Source: Pseudomonas veronii
GTDB lineage: Bacteria; Pseudomonadota; Gammaproteobacteria; Pseudomonadales; Pseudomonadaceae
Length of the DNA stretch: 64,000 nucleotides
Reading direction: 5' to 3'
NCBI RefSeq assembly: GCF_001439695.1
Contig: NZ_JYLL01000029.1
Span: 1 to 64,000 of the forward strand
The translations under genes were made by a program, and so were the position numbers. Every line of letters begins with the position of its first letter. Within the stretch, counting starts at the first letter, position 1. Below, piece by piece: positions 57,109 to 64,000 of this stretch. The notes beneath the pieces are model-generated. The model had not been told where the DNA came from. It made no database searches and saw nothing but the letters and a program-made list of their open reading frames with translations.

Positions 57109-57933
57109 ATGGACCGATTATCGACACTGCTTAAACACTTCAATCTGCATGCGTCCACGTTTCACCAGGGTGGTTTTTGCGGAACAACCAACCTCTATGG
57201 GCAGGGCAGTTTCGGACACGCACATTTACTGCGTTCGGGACGCCTGGCCCTAAGGGACAAGCGCGGCCAGCTCATTGAGTTGACGGAGCCCAGCCTGATT
57301 CTGGCGGTGCGCCCGCAGGAGCATCAGTTGCTGGCGATCGAAGCAGATGAAGCGGAGTTGGTCTGTGCAACCTTGCAATTTGATGGCGGGGCGAATAATC
57401 CCCTGACTCTGGCTTTACCGGACTTCATCATCAAGCCACTTCGTGAATTGCAGGGGCTGAGTGGCACCCTCGACTGGCTATTTGAAGAAGCCTTCGGCGA
57501 CGAGTGTGGCCGTGATGTCATCCTCAATCGTCTGTTCGAGCTGATGGTGATTCAACTGCTTCGCCACCTCATCGCCAGTCGTAGCATTGCGTCAGGGATG
57601 ATGGCCGGATTGGCTAATGCTCAGCTGTCCCGCGCGCTCGTAGGCATCCACAACGAACCACAGCGCAATTGGTCCGTGGCGCAATTGGCGGATCGTTCAG
57701 GTATGTCACGCGCCAGCTTTGCTGCGCACTTTCGCGAGACGGTGGGTAGTACCCCGGCAGATTATCTGGCGAACTGGCGAATCAGCTTGACGCAGAAACG
57801 CCTGCGTGAAGGGCGCCCCATCGCGTTGATTGCCGATGAGGTTGGCTATGAAAGTCCGTCTGCGTTAGCCCGTACTTTTCGGCGCAAAGTTGGTGCAAGC
57901 CCGAAGGAATGGCTCCAGCACACTAAGGGATGA
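57109..57933 (+). CDS. AraC-family transcriptional regulator (cupin-type N-domain)
   Basis: A 274-residue regulator. I use ATG 57109 (MDRLSTLLKHFNLHAS) since the frame upstream looks non-coding. N-terminal cupin-like domain (FGHAHLLRSGRLALRDKRGQ...VRPQEHQLLAIEA), C-terminal AraC double HTH (WSVAQLADRSGMSRASFAAHFRETVGSTPADYLANWRISL...IADEVGYESPSALARTFRRKVGASPKEW). Divergent from the CMD-family gene, a common pairing. Confidence 0.88.
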   Translation: MDRLSTLLKHFNLHASTFHQGGFCGTTNLYGQGSFGHAHLLRSGRLALRDKRGQLIELTEPSLILAVRPQEHQLLAIEADEAELVCATLQFDGGANNPLTLALPDFIIKPLRELQGLSGTLDWLFEEAFGDECGRDVILNRLFELMVIQLLRHLIASRSIASGMMAGLANAQLSRALVGIHNEPQRNWSVAQLADRSGMSRASFAAHFRETVGSTPADYLANWRISLTQKRLREGRPIALIADEVGYESPSALARTFRRKVGASPKEWLQHTKG

Positions 57934-57997
57934 TGTCTAACCGATTGGTGGAGCAATCGCAGGAATGATCATGGTCCTGGGCTCAGTGTGGAGACCC

Positions 57998-58876
57998 TCA
58001 CAGGTGTGCCCGGAGAAAATCGATGAACGCCATCGTCCGCGCTGAATGTCGCCGCTCACGACTGAACACGGCGCTTACAGGCAGCGCGGTGTTCTGATAA
58101 TCGTTGAGCACACTACGAACGTTGCCTTGTTCGACGTCAGCTGCGAACAGCCATTCTGGAGAAAGAGAAATGCCCAGGCCGCAGAGGACCATTTCACGGA
58201 TGGCATCGCTGCTGTTGCTGGTGACGTTGCCTTTGATAGCCACATCGAACTCTCCTGCACCGTGCTTGAAGTGCCAGGTGTCATAGTGCTCCAGCAACGT
58301 GAAACCGATGCAGTTGTGGCTTGTCAGGTCATCGGGCTCGCGTGGCAGACCGTGTAGGTCCAGATAAGCGGGCGCGGCATAGACCCGCCGCGTGCTGGTA
58401 CCCAGAGACATTGCCACCAATCCCTCGCTCTTGACCGTCCCGATCCGGATCGCAAGGTCGATGTTTTCCTTGAGCAGGTCTTCATTGTAATCGCTCAGCC
58501 GCAGGTCAATCCGGACCTCGGGATAGCGCTGCAGAAAAGTCCCTACCAGCGGCGCTATGCACAACCTCCCGTAACTGACCGGTGCCGTTACTCTCAGGGG
58601 ACCTGCGATCTGCTCCTGGCCGCAGGCAAAGCTAAGCGTGGCGGTTTCGAGGTGGCCGAGAATTTCTTGGCAGTGGCTGTAGAAGCGTTGCCCTTGGTCG
58701 GTCAGGGCCAGGTGCCGGGTGCTGCGGGCGAACAATGGCCCGCCCAGATACTGTTCCAGTGCGCGGACTTGCTTGCTCACTGCCGGCTGCCCCATGTTCA
58801 GCTCTCGAGCTACCGCAGAAAACGACCCGCGCTCCACGACGCGTACAAAGATGTGCATGTTGTCGAACAGGTCCAT
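57998..58876 (-). CDS. LysR-family transcriptional regulator
   Basis: A 292-residue LysR regulator: N-terminal HTH (FSAVARELNMGQPAVSKQVRALEQYLGGPLF) and C-terminal co-inducer domain (RVTAPVSYGRLCIAPLVGTFLQRYPEVRIDLRLSDYN). Start at ATG 58876 (MDLFDNMHIF). Divergent from the quinone-oxidoreductase-like gene (109 bp apart), which it likely regulates. Confidence 0.92.
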   Translation of the reverse strand: MDLFDNMHIFVRVVERGSFSAVARELNMGQPAVSKQVRALEQYLGGPLFARSTRHLALTDQGQRFYSHCQEILGHLETATLSFACGQEQIAGPLRVTAPVSYGRLCIAPLVGTFLQRYPEVRIDLRLSDYNEDLLKENIDLAIRIGTVKSEGLVAMSLGTSTRRVYAAPAYLDLHGLPREPDDLTSHNCIGFTLLEHYDTWHFKHGAGEFDVAIKGNVTSNSSDAIREMVLCGLGISLSPEWLFAADVEQGNVRSVLNDYQNTALPVSAVFSRERRHSARTMAFIDFLRAHL

Positions 58877-58985
58877 CGGCAATTAGGCCTCTTTGTGGAA
58901 TAAGTCATATGCAAATTCAGTTTCTTATCGGAACAATGAAAGCGCGGCAACCTGTAAGCGTCCATTCAATCATAGGGTTTGCGTC

Positions 58986-59987
58986 ATGAATCACACCATG
59001 CTTGCCGCTATCGCCGAATCTGCCCAGGTCCCTCTGACCGTCCGCCACATCGCTCGCCCTGTTCCAGGTAAAGGGCAGGTCCTGATCAGGGTTCACGCCG
59101 CGGGGGTCAATCCTCTCGATACCAAGATCGCGATCGGCGCAGGCGCCCACGCCCGTCAGGCGCTGCCGGCAGTACTCGGCCTGGACCTGGCCGGAACGGT
59201 CATCGGACTGGGCGAGGCGGTTGAAGGCTTCACCCCTGGCCAGGAAGTCTTCGGTATGGCCGGCGGGATCGGCGGCGCCCAGGGCACTATGGCCGAGTAC
59301 ATTGCCGTGGATGCACGTCTGATCGCGTTAAAGCCGCACAGACTCGACATGCGTGAGGCGGCCGCATTGCCTTTGGTATTCATTACTGCGTGGGAAGGGT
59401 TGGTGGATCGCGCCAATGTCCGTGCAGGTCAACGTGTGCTGATTCATGGCGGCGCAGGCGGGGTCGGCCAAGTGGCTGTGCAACTGGCAAAGGCTCGCGG
59501 TGCCGAAGTCTATGCCACCGGTTCGGCGGCGAGTCTCGACTTCATTCGCTCACTGGGTGCAACGGCTATTGACTACCGTGCGCAGCGCGTAGATGACTAT
59601 GTCGAGCAGCATACGGCGGGGGAAGGTTTCGACGTCGTCTACGACACGGTGGGAGGCAGCACCCTGGATGCGGCGTTCAAGGCAGTGAAGCCTTATACCG
59701 GGCACGTACTGAGCTGCCTGGGTTGGGGGCAGCACAGCCTCGCGCCGCTGTCGTTTAAAAGCGCAACCTACTCGGGCGTATTTACTCTGACGCCGTTGCT
59801 CACAGGCAAGGGGCGCGAAAACCACGGGGCTATCCTGCGCGAGGCCGCCGCGCTGGCAAATGCCGGGCAACTGACGATCCGGATAGATCAGCAGCCATTT
59901 GGACTGAATGAAGTCAACGAAGCGTTTCGCCAGGTCGCGGAAGGTCGCGGCAAGGGCAAGACGGTAATCGATTTGGTGAGCGAATAG
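58986..59987 (+). CDS. Zinc-independent MDR / quinone oxidoreductase-like enzyme
   Basis: A 333-residue medium-chain dehydrogenase/reductase. MNHTMLAAIAESAQVPLTVRHIARPVPGKGQVLIRVHAAGVNPLDTKIA opens the family; the NADPH-binding loop is GGAGGVGQVAVQLAKARGAEVYATG. The catalytic-zinc motif of alcohol dehydrogenases is missing, as in quinone oxidoreductases. Divergent partner of the LysR gene. Confidence 0.9.
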   Translation: MNHTMLAAIAESAQVPLTVRHIARPVPGKGQVLIRVHAAGVNPLDTKIAIGAGAHARQALPAVLGLDLAGTVIGLGEAVEGFTPGQEVFGMAGGIGGAQGTMAEYIAVDARLIALKPHRLDMREAAALPLVFITAWEGLVDRANVRAGQRVLIHGGAGGVGQVAVQLAKARGAEVYATGSAASLDFIRSLGATAIDYRAQRVDDYVEQHTAGEGFDVVYDTVGGSTLDAAFKAVKPYTGHVLSCLGWGQHSLAPLSFKSATYSGVFTLTPLLTGKGRENHGAILREAAALANAGQLTIRIDQQPFGLNEVNEAFRQVAEGRGKGKTVIDLVSE

Positions 59988-60188
59988 TCCCCAACGACTT
60001 CAACGGTGTGCAGCCCTCCGTGAATGGTTCATACCGCATTACGCACTCACATTCGCCGGTCTTCAAAATGCCTTTATTTTGTCATGTTCTTGCAATGAAC
60101 CCATGCGAGTTTGGTCGCCGGAAAATAGGACGCAACCGAGTGTTTCAGTGCGCTAATACACTGTTTTAAATATGGAAAATTGATTTTA

Positions 60189-60410
60189 ATGTCGATGTTT
60201 TGTCAGCGCATGGATAAGTCTGAGAGTGGTGGGGGTGGGTGCAAAATCCCATCCAGTGTATTGACGAAGATTCTGTCGCAAACAGCCGCGGCCACGCTGC
60301 GCATTTTCATCGACGAAGAACCGTGTCAATTGGCGTATGAGCGGTTTCTGGAGGGGATCGCCCAAGCGCTGAAGCGGCCTTCGACTGTCTCGGCAGCTCA
60401 CGTGTCATGA
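60189..60410 (+). CDS. Small hypothetical protein coupled to a DHH gene
   Basis: A 73-residue protein (MSMFCQRMDKSESGGGGCKIPSS...) with a helical C-terminal half (AATLRIFIDEEPCQLAYERFLEGIAQALKRP). No signal peptide or membrane helix. Its stop overlaps the ATG of the DHH gene (ATGA), so the two are translated together. The start could also be one of the nearby ATGs. Family not recognised. Confidence 0.6.
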   Translation: MSMFCQRMDKSESGGGGCKIPSSVLTKILSQTAAATLRIFIDEEPCQLAYERFLEGIAQALKRPSTVSAAHVS

Positions 60411-61348
60411 AGGTGGTGACCTCAGGCTCGGCCTACCTGGACATCGACGCGTATGCTTGTTGCATTGCGTACGCCGAGCTGTTGAATCTCCAGGGCGTTG
60501 ATGCTCGGGCCGTCAGTAGCGCCCCGCTCAATGCCAGCATCTCCAAGACCGTGCTTGGATGGCAATCCTCTCTGGACGATTATCTGCCGAGGGCGGGTGA
60601 TGAGTTCGTGTTGGTGGATGTCTCCGACTACCAACATTTCGACCCGGCGGTGGTGCTTGAACAGGTGGTGGAGGTCATTGACCATCACCCAGGCTTTGAA
60701 AACTATTGGGCGCAGAAGCTCGGATCTGCGGCGGACATCCTGCCGATCGGCGCAGCGGCGACTCTGATTTTTCAGCGTTGGGAGTCGGCAGAGCTGTTGC
60801 CGCTGATCAGCAAAAAGAGTGCTGTGTTGTTGGCCACGGCGATTCTGGACAACACCCTGAATTTCACCGGGCAGTTGACCACCCAATCGGATATTCGGGC
60901 TTACGAAGTCCTCGCACAGCGGGCGAAACTGGAAGCGGACTGGCCTGAGCGGTATTTCGCCGAGTGCCAAGCCACTATCGAGTCGGACCTGATTGGCGCA
61001 TTGGCGGTGGATATGAAGCGGCTGAAAGCCGATAGCAACCTGCCGCAGGTTTTTGCGCAGATGGCGGTGTGGGATGCCAGTGCGCTGATCCGAACGCATC
61101 GTTCAACGATCGGTCACTGGTTGGCGGCGCAGGGGGGCGACTGGCTGTTGAACGTCATCAGCATCCGCGAGTGCAGAAGCTACTTTCTGGCTGAGCCCTT
61201 GGTCAGTCAACAAAAGTTGAGCCAATTGCTGTCGATCGAATGGCATGCCGGAATGGCTGTGCTTGAGCGCGCGCTGCTACGTAAGGAACTGTTGAAGTTG
61301 GGCTTGGAGCGCATCTCGGTTATGAGTAAACCCCCTCTGGTTTTGTAG
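60407..61348 (+). CDS. DHH-family phosphoesterase
   Basis: A 313-residue DHH phosphoesterase. Metal-binding motifs: SAYLDIDAYACC (D12, D14), LVDVSDYQHFDP (D71, D74) and VIDHHPG (D92-H93-H94). The pattern resembles manganese-dependent inorganic pyrophosphatase/exopolyphosphatase-type members. A C-terminal region of another fold (about 190-313) lacks a clear DHHA1 GGGH motif. Substrate unknown; it may act on pyrophosphate, polyphosphate or short nucleotides. Confidence 0.82.
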   Translation: MKVVTSGSAYLDIDAYACCIAYAELLNLQGVDARAVSSAPLNASISKTVLGWQSSLDDYLPRAGDEFVLVDVSDYQHFDPAVVLEQVVEVIDHHPGFENYWAQKLGSAADILPIGAAATLIFQRWESAELLPLISKKSAVLLATAILDNTLNFTGQLTTQSDIRAYEVLAQRAKLEADWPERYFAECQATIESDLIGALAVDMKRLKADSNLPQVFAQMAVWDASALIRTHRSTIGHWLAAQGGDWLLNVISIRECRSYFLAEPLVSQQKLSQLLSIEWHAGMAVLERALLRKELLKLGLERISVMSKPPLVL

Positions 61349-61462
61349 CCACGTCGAAGGGCTGTTTCTGGCTGTTTTCTGCCTGTCGTAACTGCTTGAA
61401 TCCACCGCCAAAAGACGTCATTCAAAGGTGTCTGGGAACTAGGGGCTATTAGGGGTAGGGGA

Positions 61463-61485
61463 CGGAAGGAGCCACGCTCCTTCCG
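61463..61485. terminator. Perfect hairpin after the tandem beta-rich genes
   Basis: CGGAAGGAGC (61463-61472) and GCTCCTTCCG (61476-61485) form a 10-bp stem with a 3-base loop, 14 bases beyond the last stop codon. There is no T-run, so termination is only likely. Confidence 0.5.
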
Positions 61486-61498
61486 CGGGTTCAGCTAA

Positions 61499-61987
61499 TC
61501 AGTTCGTACCAATGTAGGGGTCCCATTGGATGAAACGTGTCGATGGCCGAAGCCCTCCAGAGGTCACCTTGACCTGGATCTGGTAGGTGGTCTGAGACGA
61601 TGCGTTGCGAGCCAGGCCCACCCAATAGTTACCCGCGGCACCGACTTGCATCGGGTAGCCATCGCTGCCGAACACACTGCCCTGGGAAATTTGGAAGCCG
61701 GTGATGGACACCGTGTCGCCAGCGTTCGGATCGATCGGAACCACCTCGAAGCCGAGGTAGTCCCCGATGTTGCAGTGGGTGCGCAGTTCCAGCGTTCCTT
61801 CGCCGCTGCTGTCATTGCTCAGACGATTGTCGAACATGTACACACCGGTGGAAATGTTCCCGCCACCAGTGCCGAGTACATATGCGGTATCGATGGCAAT
61901 GGTGATTGCGGTTTGCGGATTGGCGATGCCGGCAAGCACCTGCGAATCAGCCGTCCACACCTGGGCAGTACTTTTTTGGCCACTCAT
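61499..61987 (-). CDS. Beta-rich protein, possibly AidA/PixA-type inclusion-body family
   Basis: A 162-residue protein beginning MSGQKSTAQVWTADSQVLAG, with alternating polar/hydrophobic strands, only one cysteine, no signal peptide, and a C-terminal QWDPYIGTN. The WDPYI ending recalls the PixA/AidA inclusion-body proteins, for which I have only partial resemblance. It shares DNR(L/I)S, EGT and a (V/I)xPxxxDTVSIxGF-like stretch with the next upstream gene, so the two are tandem paralogues. AAGGAGG precedes the ATG. Confidence 0.5.
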   Translation of the reverse strand: MSGQKSTAQVWTADSQVLAGIANPQTAITIAIDTAYVLGTGGGNISTGVYMFDNRLSNDSSGEGTLELRTHCNIGDYLGFEVVPIDPNAGDTVSITGFQISQGSVFGSDGYPMQVGAAGNYWVGLARNASSQTTYQIQVKVTSGGLRPSTRFIQWDPYIGTN

Positions 61988-62002
61988 TGTCGTGCTCCTT
62001 CC

Positions 62003-62419
62003 TTAGGCAGAGACAGTCACGCTGGGGTTGAGCTTCACGGTGATACCGGAGCCGCCCGCCACCTGTACGTTGAGGGATACCGGGTAGGACGCAGTACCTG
62101 CGTTCTGCACGGTGCCGGTGTACGCGCTCGCGTTATCCGAAGCGGTTTGCGGCTGGCCACTGAAGCCCCAGGCGCTCGAGTTACCGAAGGCGGCAATGGA
62201 GACCTGCGAGGTCGACTTGGGATTGATCAGGAACACTTGCCAGCAGACATTGCTGCCTTTGGACGCAGCAGTATTCAGGTTGGCGGTGCCTTCGTGGGTG
62301 GTGCCAGCAGAGATACGGTTATCGACCAGATAGACCCCAGCGGTGGAGCCATTGGTCACTGCATTTTCATCGACCCAGATTTGCACCTGGACGTCACAAC
62401 TGGTGGTAGGAATTGCCAT
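62003..62419 (-). CDS. Beta-rich protein, paralogue of the downstream gene
   Basis: A 138-residue protein from ATG 62419 (AAGGAG seven bases upstream). CDVQVQIWVDENAV, GVYLVDNRISAGTTHEGTANLNT and NPKSTSQVSIAAFG align with the downstream gene at GVYMFDNRLS, EGTLELRT and PNAGDTVSITGF. No signal peptide or transmembrane segment. Only 15 bp separate the two genes, so they are one operon. It lacks the WDPYI ending. Function unknown. Confidence 0.55.
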   Translation of the reverse strand: MAIPTTSCDVQVQIWVDENAVTNGSTAGVYLVDNRISAGTTHEGTANLNTAASKGSNVCWQVFLINPKSTSQVSIAAFGNSSAWGFSGQPQTASDNASAYTGTVQNAGTASYPVSLNVQVAGGSGITVKLNPSVTVSA

Positions 62420-62925
62420 GAGAGAACTCCTTGTAAGGTTTCGACGCAAGCGTCGGGCGTGCCCTATGTCGACCCCACACGCTTACCTGCAGGCGTGGTG
62501 CCGAACCACCTTGAGCCTTGTGGTCGCGAGGACCTTGGCAAAGCATCTCGGTCAGGCGAGTGGGAGGATAGACAAAGCAAATAAAGGCAACTTGCCATTA
62601 CGCTATTAGCAGTAGAGCCATTCGAAATAACTGCCGCGACAGGAGCCTCAAATCGCCTTGGGACGGCTTGGCGAAACCGCGGAATACAAGGTTCTCGAGA
62701 TTGCAGGCATGGCAACCTCAATGCCGAAACGGCTGGCGATGACCTTGCGCCCGCTCCTCGGCGGGTCAGTGCATGGCTGTCTAGGTTCTGGGTCAGTCAC
62801 TGGCGATTGATGGCTAACTTCTGTCGGTCGCGACAGGCAGAAATCGGCCCCTAGCGGCCTGTCAGCAGCTAGCAGGTGAAATTCGCTGATAGGAAGCTAG
62901 AGAACATCCGTCATCAAGCATATTT
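62420..62925. other. Gene-free region upstream of the beta-rich operon
   Basis: 506 bp with no convincing gene. It includes the promoter side of the beta-rich operon and one copy of the TTCTG..CAGAA repeat (62819-62849). I see no sigma-54 or other recognisable promoter. Confidence 0.5.
62819..62849. repeat. Intergenic repeat, copy 1
   Basis: A palindrome-containing element (TTCTGTC...GACAGGCAGAA, then ATCGGCC) whose 31 bases match 27 of 31 positions of the copy at 63349-63379. The same type of element occurs elsewhere in pseudomonad intergenic DNA. Confidence 0.55.
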
Positions 62926-63240
62926 TCAATATGCCTCGCCTTCATCGCCTTCAACGCTGGCTGCGAGTGCTTTCGCAATTTCCTTGGCCTTTATGATTGC
63001 CGCATCACTGTAGACGAAGGAAATCATCCCCCTGCGATAGTCAAAGAGATACTGTTGCTGTGTTAGTGGAGACGTCCAAGTTGCTGAATTTTTCCCGCTG
63101 GAAACAATGGTTTCACCGGTGACGGGATTTCTGCGAGCCAACTCGTTTTCTAGCTTCAGTGATGGATCACTTGCGCAAAGTAATTGCCATTCTTCAAGAG
63201 CTATTTCCATCGATCTGACAATATGGATTTCGTAGGCCAT
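62926..63240 (-). CDS. Small conserved hypothetical protein
   Basis: A 104-residue protein: MAYEIHIVRSMEIALEEWQLLCASDP, NPVTGETIVSSG, YLFDYRRGMISF and a terminal VEGDEGEAY. I have the impression that short proteins with an EWxxxxxxDP start and GDEGE.Y end are widespread, but I do not know their role. No secretion signal. It is flanked by two copies of an intergenic repeat. Confidence 0.7.
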   Translation of the reverse strand: MAYEIHIVRSMEIALEEWQLLCASDPSLKLENELARRNPVTGETIVSSGKNSATWTSPLTQQQYLFDYRRGMISFVYSDAAIIKAKEIAKALAASVEGDEGEAY

Positions 63241-63348
63241 AGGTGTGCCGTCTCCTGACTGTTGGCTGTATGTGAGACACCTGAATGTCAGTGACGGCTG
63301 AGGCTAGCGACTGACGGCAGAGGTGTCCAGTGACTCCTTCTGGCCGAC

Positions 63349-63379
63349 TTCTGCCGTTCGTGACGGGCAGAAATCGGCC
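63349..63379. repeat. Intergenic repeat, copy 2
   Basis: TTCTGCC...GGGCAGAA palindrome followed by ATCGGCC; 27 of 31 bases identical to the copy at 62819-62849, same orientation. Confidence 0.55.
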
Positions 63380-63527
63380 AACCGCAGACAGTGACCGAAT
63401 CGTTGCGAGCAGCCCATCGCCGCTCAAGGTCGCGCGCTGGCTGGTGGACCTTGAACAAGCCGACGGGCTCAGACGCGAACATATGGCCGAGGGGCTGCAA
63501 TATCGGCCGACAATGCTCCTGCCCGTG

Positions 63528-64000
63528 TCACCCCTTGGTAAGATCAACCAACGGCGTCTGCCGCACCTCAGTCTCCCGCCCATCCTGAATCTCGCTAACC
63601 TGCTTCAAGGCTCTATCCACCGCCGCCTTATCCGCCAACAAGCTATAGCTGATGCGGAACTGCTTGTGTTCCTTGGGCCCAATTGTCGGTACCAGATTCA
63701 GTGGCCGCTGATAACGGCGGTTGTAGGAAAAACTTGTCCCCGGCTCCAGCCCCGTGACATAGCCCTGGCCTTGGGTGTCGGTGTTTTTCCACAGGGAAAA
63801 CACGGGCAGTGTCTGGGTATTGAAGCCGACCGAAACGCCCAGGCTGCCGGCCTTGTTATGCAACACGGTCAACGTATCGCCCTTGGCATCGGCATACGGC
63901 ACCACGTTGTACACCGTTTCGTCGTAGTCCCTGGTCGGTGCGCGGTAGGTTTGCCAGTCGGGGAGATCGTCCTTGGCCTTGTCGTTGAACGGCGACACCT
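63528..64000 (-). CDS. DUF4432/aldose-epimerase-like protein, C-terminal part
   Basis: The last ~157 codons of a gene that runs off the right edge of the window (5' part outside). The visible part, for example NVVPYADAKGDTLTVLHNKAG, TLPVFSLWKNT, GYVTGLEPGTSFSYNRRYQ and KEHKQFRISYSLL, fits the C-terminal half of the DUF4432 aldose-1-epimerase-like family, which has a galactose-mutarotase beta-sandwich. Any ATG seen at the window edge is not the true start. Confidence 0.7.
   Translation of the reverse strand, partial: VSPFNDKAKDDLPDWQTYRAPTRDYDETVYNVVPYADAKGDTLTVLHNKAGSLGVSVGFNTQTLPVFSLWKNTDTQGQGYVTGLEPGTSFSYNRRYQRPLNLVPTIGPKEHKQFRISYSLLADKAAVDRALKQVSEIQDGRETEVRQTPLVDLTKG

Overview
The window is chromosomal DNA from a fluorescent pseudomonad, most likely the Pseudomonas fluorescens group. 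Evidence: the high-GC coding style, the block mksFEB / holD-rimI / small acidic protein / beta-carbonic anhydrase that I recall from pseudomonad chromosomes, OprD-type porins, and REP/REPIN-type repeats built on GTGGGAGGG cores. It opens inside a 5S rRNA gene, the end of an rRNA operon. I see no tRNA, CRISPR array, transposase or clear prophage.

Layout. 1-3.8 kb: 5S rRNA tail and terminator, then a split LetA/PqiA pair and a six-MCE-domain LetB/PqiB-like lipid-transport protein. 4-8.8 kb: the MksBEF condensin (leftward). 8.9-11.4 kb: holD-rimI, an acidic hypothetical protein and carbonic anhydrase; two perfect DnaA boxes lie between mksF and holD. 11.4-18.1 kb: a SET-domain protein, a periplasmic protein of unknown function, a Tat-exported phosphoesterase, an AtoE-type transporter and an MFS transporter. 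18.2-19.8 kb: an XRE-ImmA/IrrE plus DUF4411 (PIN-like) pair resembling a toxin-antitoxin module. 19.9-31 kb: a metal-resistance island, czcD, czcCBA, czcRS, an OprD-family porin and a DUF2790 protein. Four intergenic regions there carry versions of the same TTACA-N4-TGTAA palindrome. 31-35 kb: flavin reductase, AraC and LysE proteins, ddlA and a HigBA-like pair, then a gene-free repeat region.

35.6-52.8 kb is the most distinctive part and looks like a sulfur-scavenging locus. A leftward phzF-ggt-pgeF operon is followed by leftward flavin-dependent monooxygenases (two DszC/SfnC-like, one DszA/NtaA-like, one SsuD-like) and an amidohydrolase. Divergent from these is a rightward operon with a degenerate acyl-CoA-ligase-like protein, a branched-chain-amino-acid-type ABC importer with only one ATPase gene, and then an OprD-family porin. 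I find sigma-54-type -24/-12 elements in front of both divergent arms and in front of the DszA-like gene. This fits sigma-54 (SfnR-like) control of organosulfur uptake and oxidative desulfurisation. No activator gene and no dedicated flavin reductase lie in the locus.

52.9-64 kb: an amino-acid-type dCache chemoreceptor, a class II Fic protein, an AhpD/CMD-family protein with a divergent AraC regulator, a LysR regulator divergent from a quinone-oxidoreductase-like enzyme, a small ORF coupled to a DHH phosphoesterase, two tandem paralogous beta-rich proteins (possibly AidA/PixA-related), a small hypothetical protein between two copies of an intergenic repeat, and the 3' part of a DUF4432/aldose-epimerase-like gene running off the right edge.

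Functional assignments rest on reading the translated sequence for motifs and family resemblance; no database search was run.
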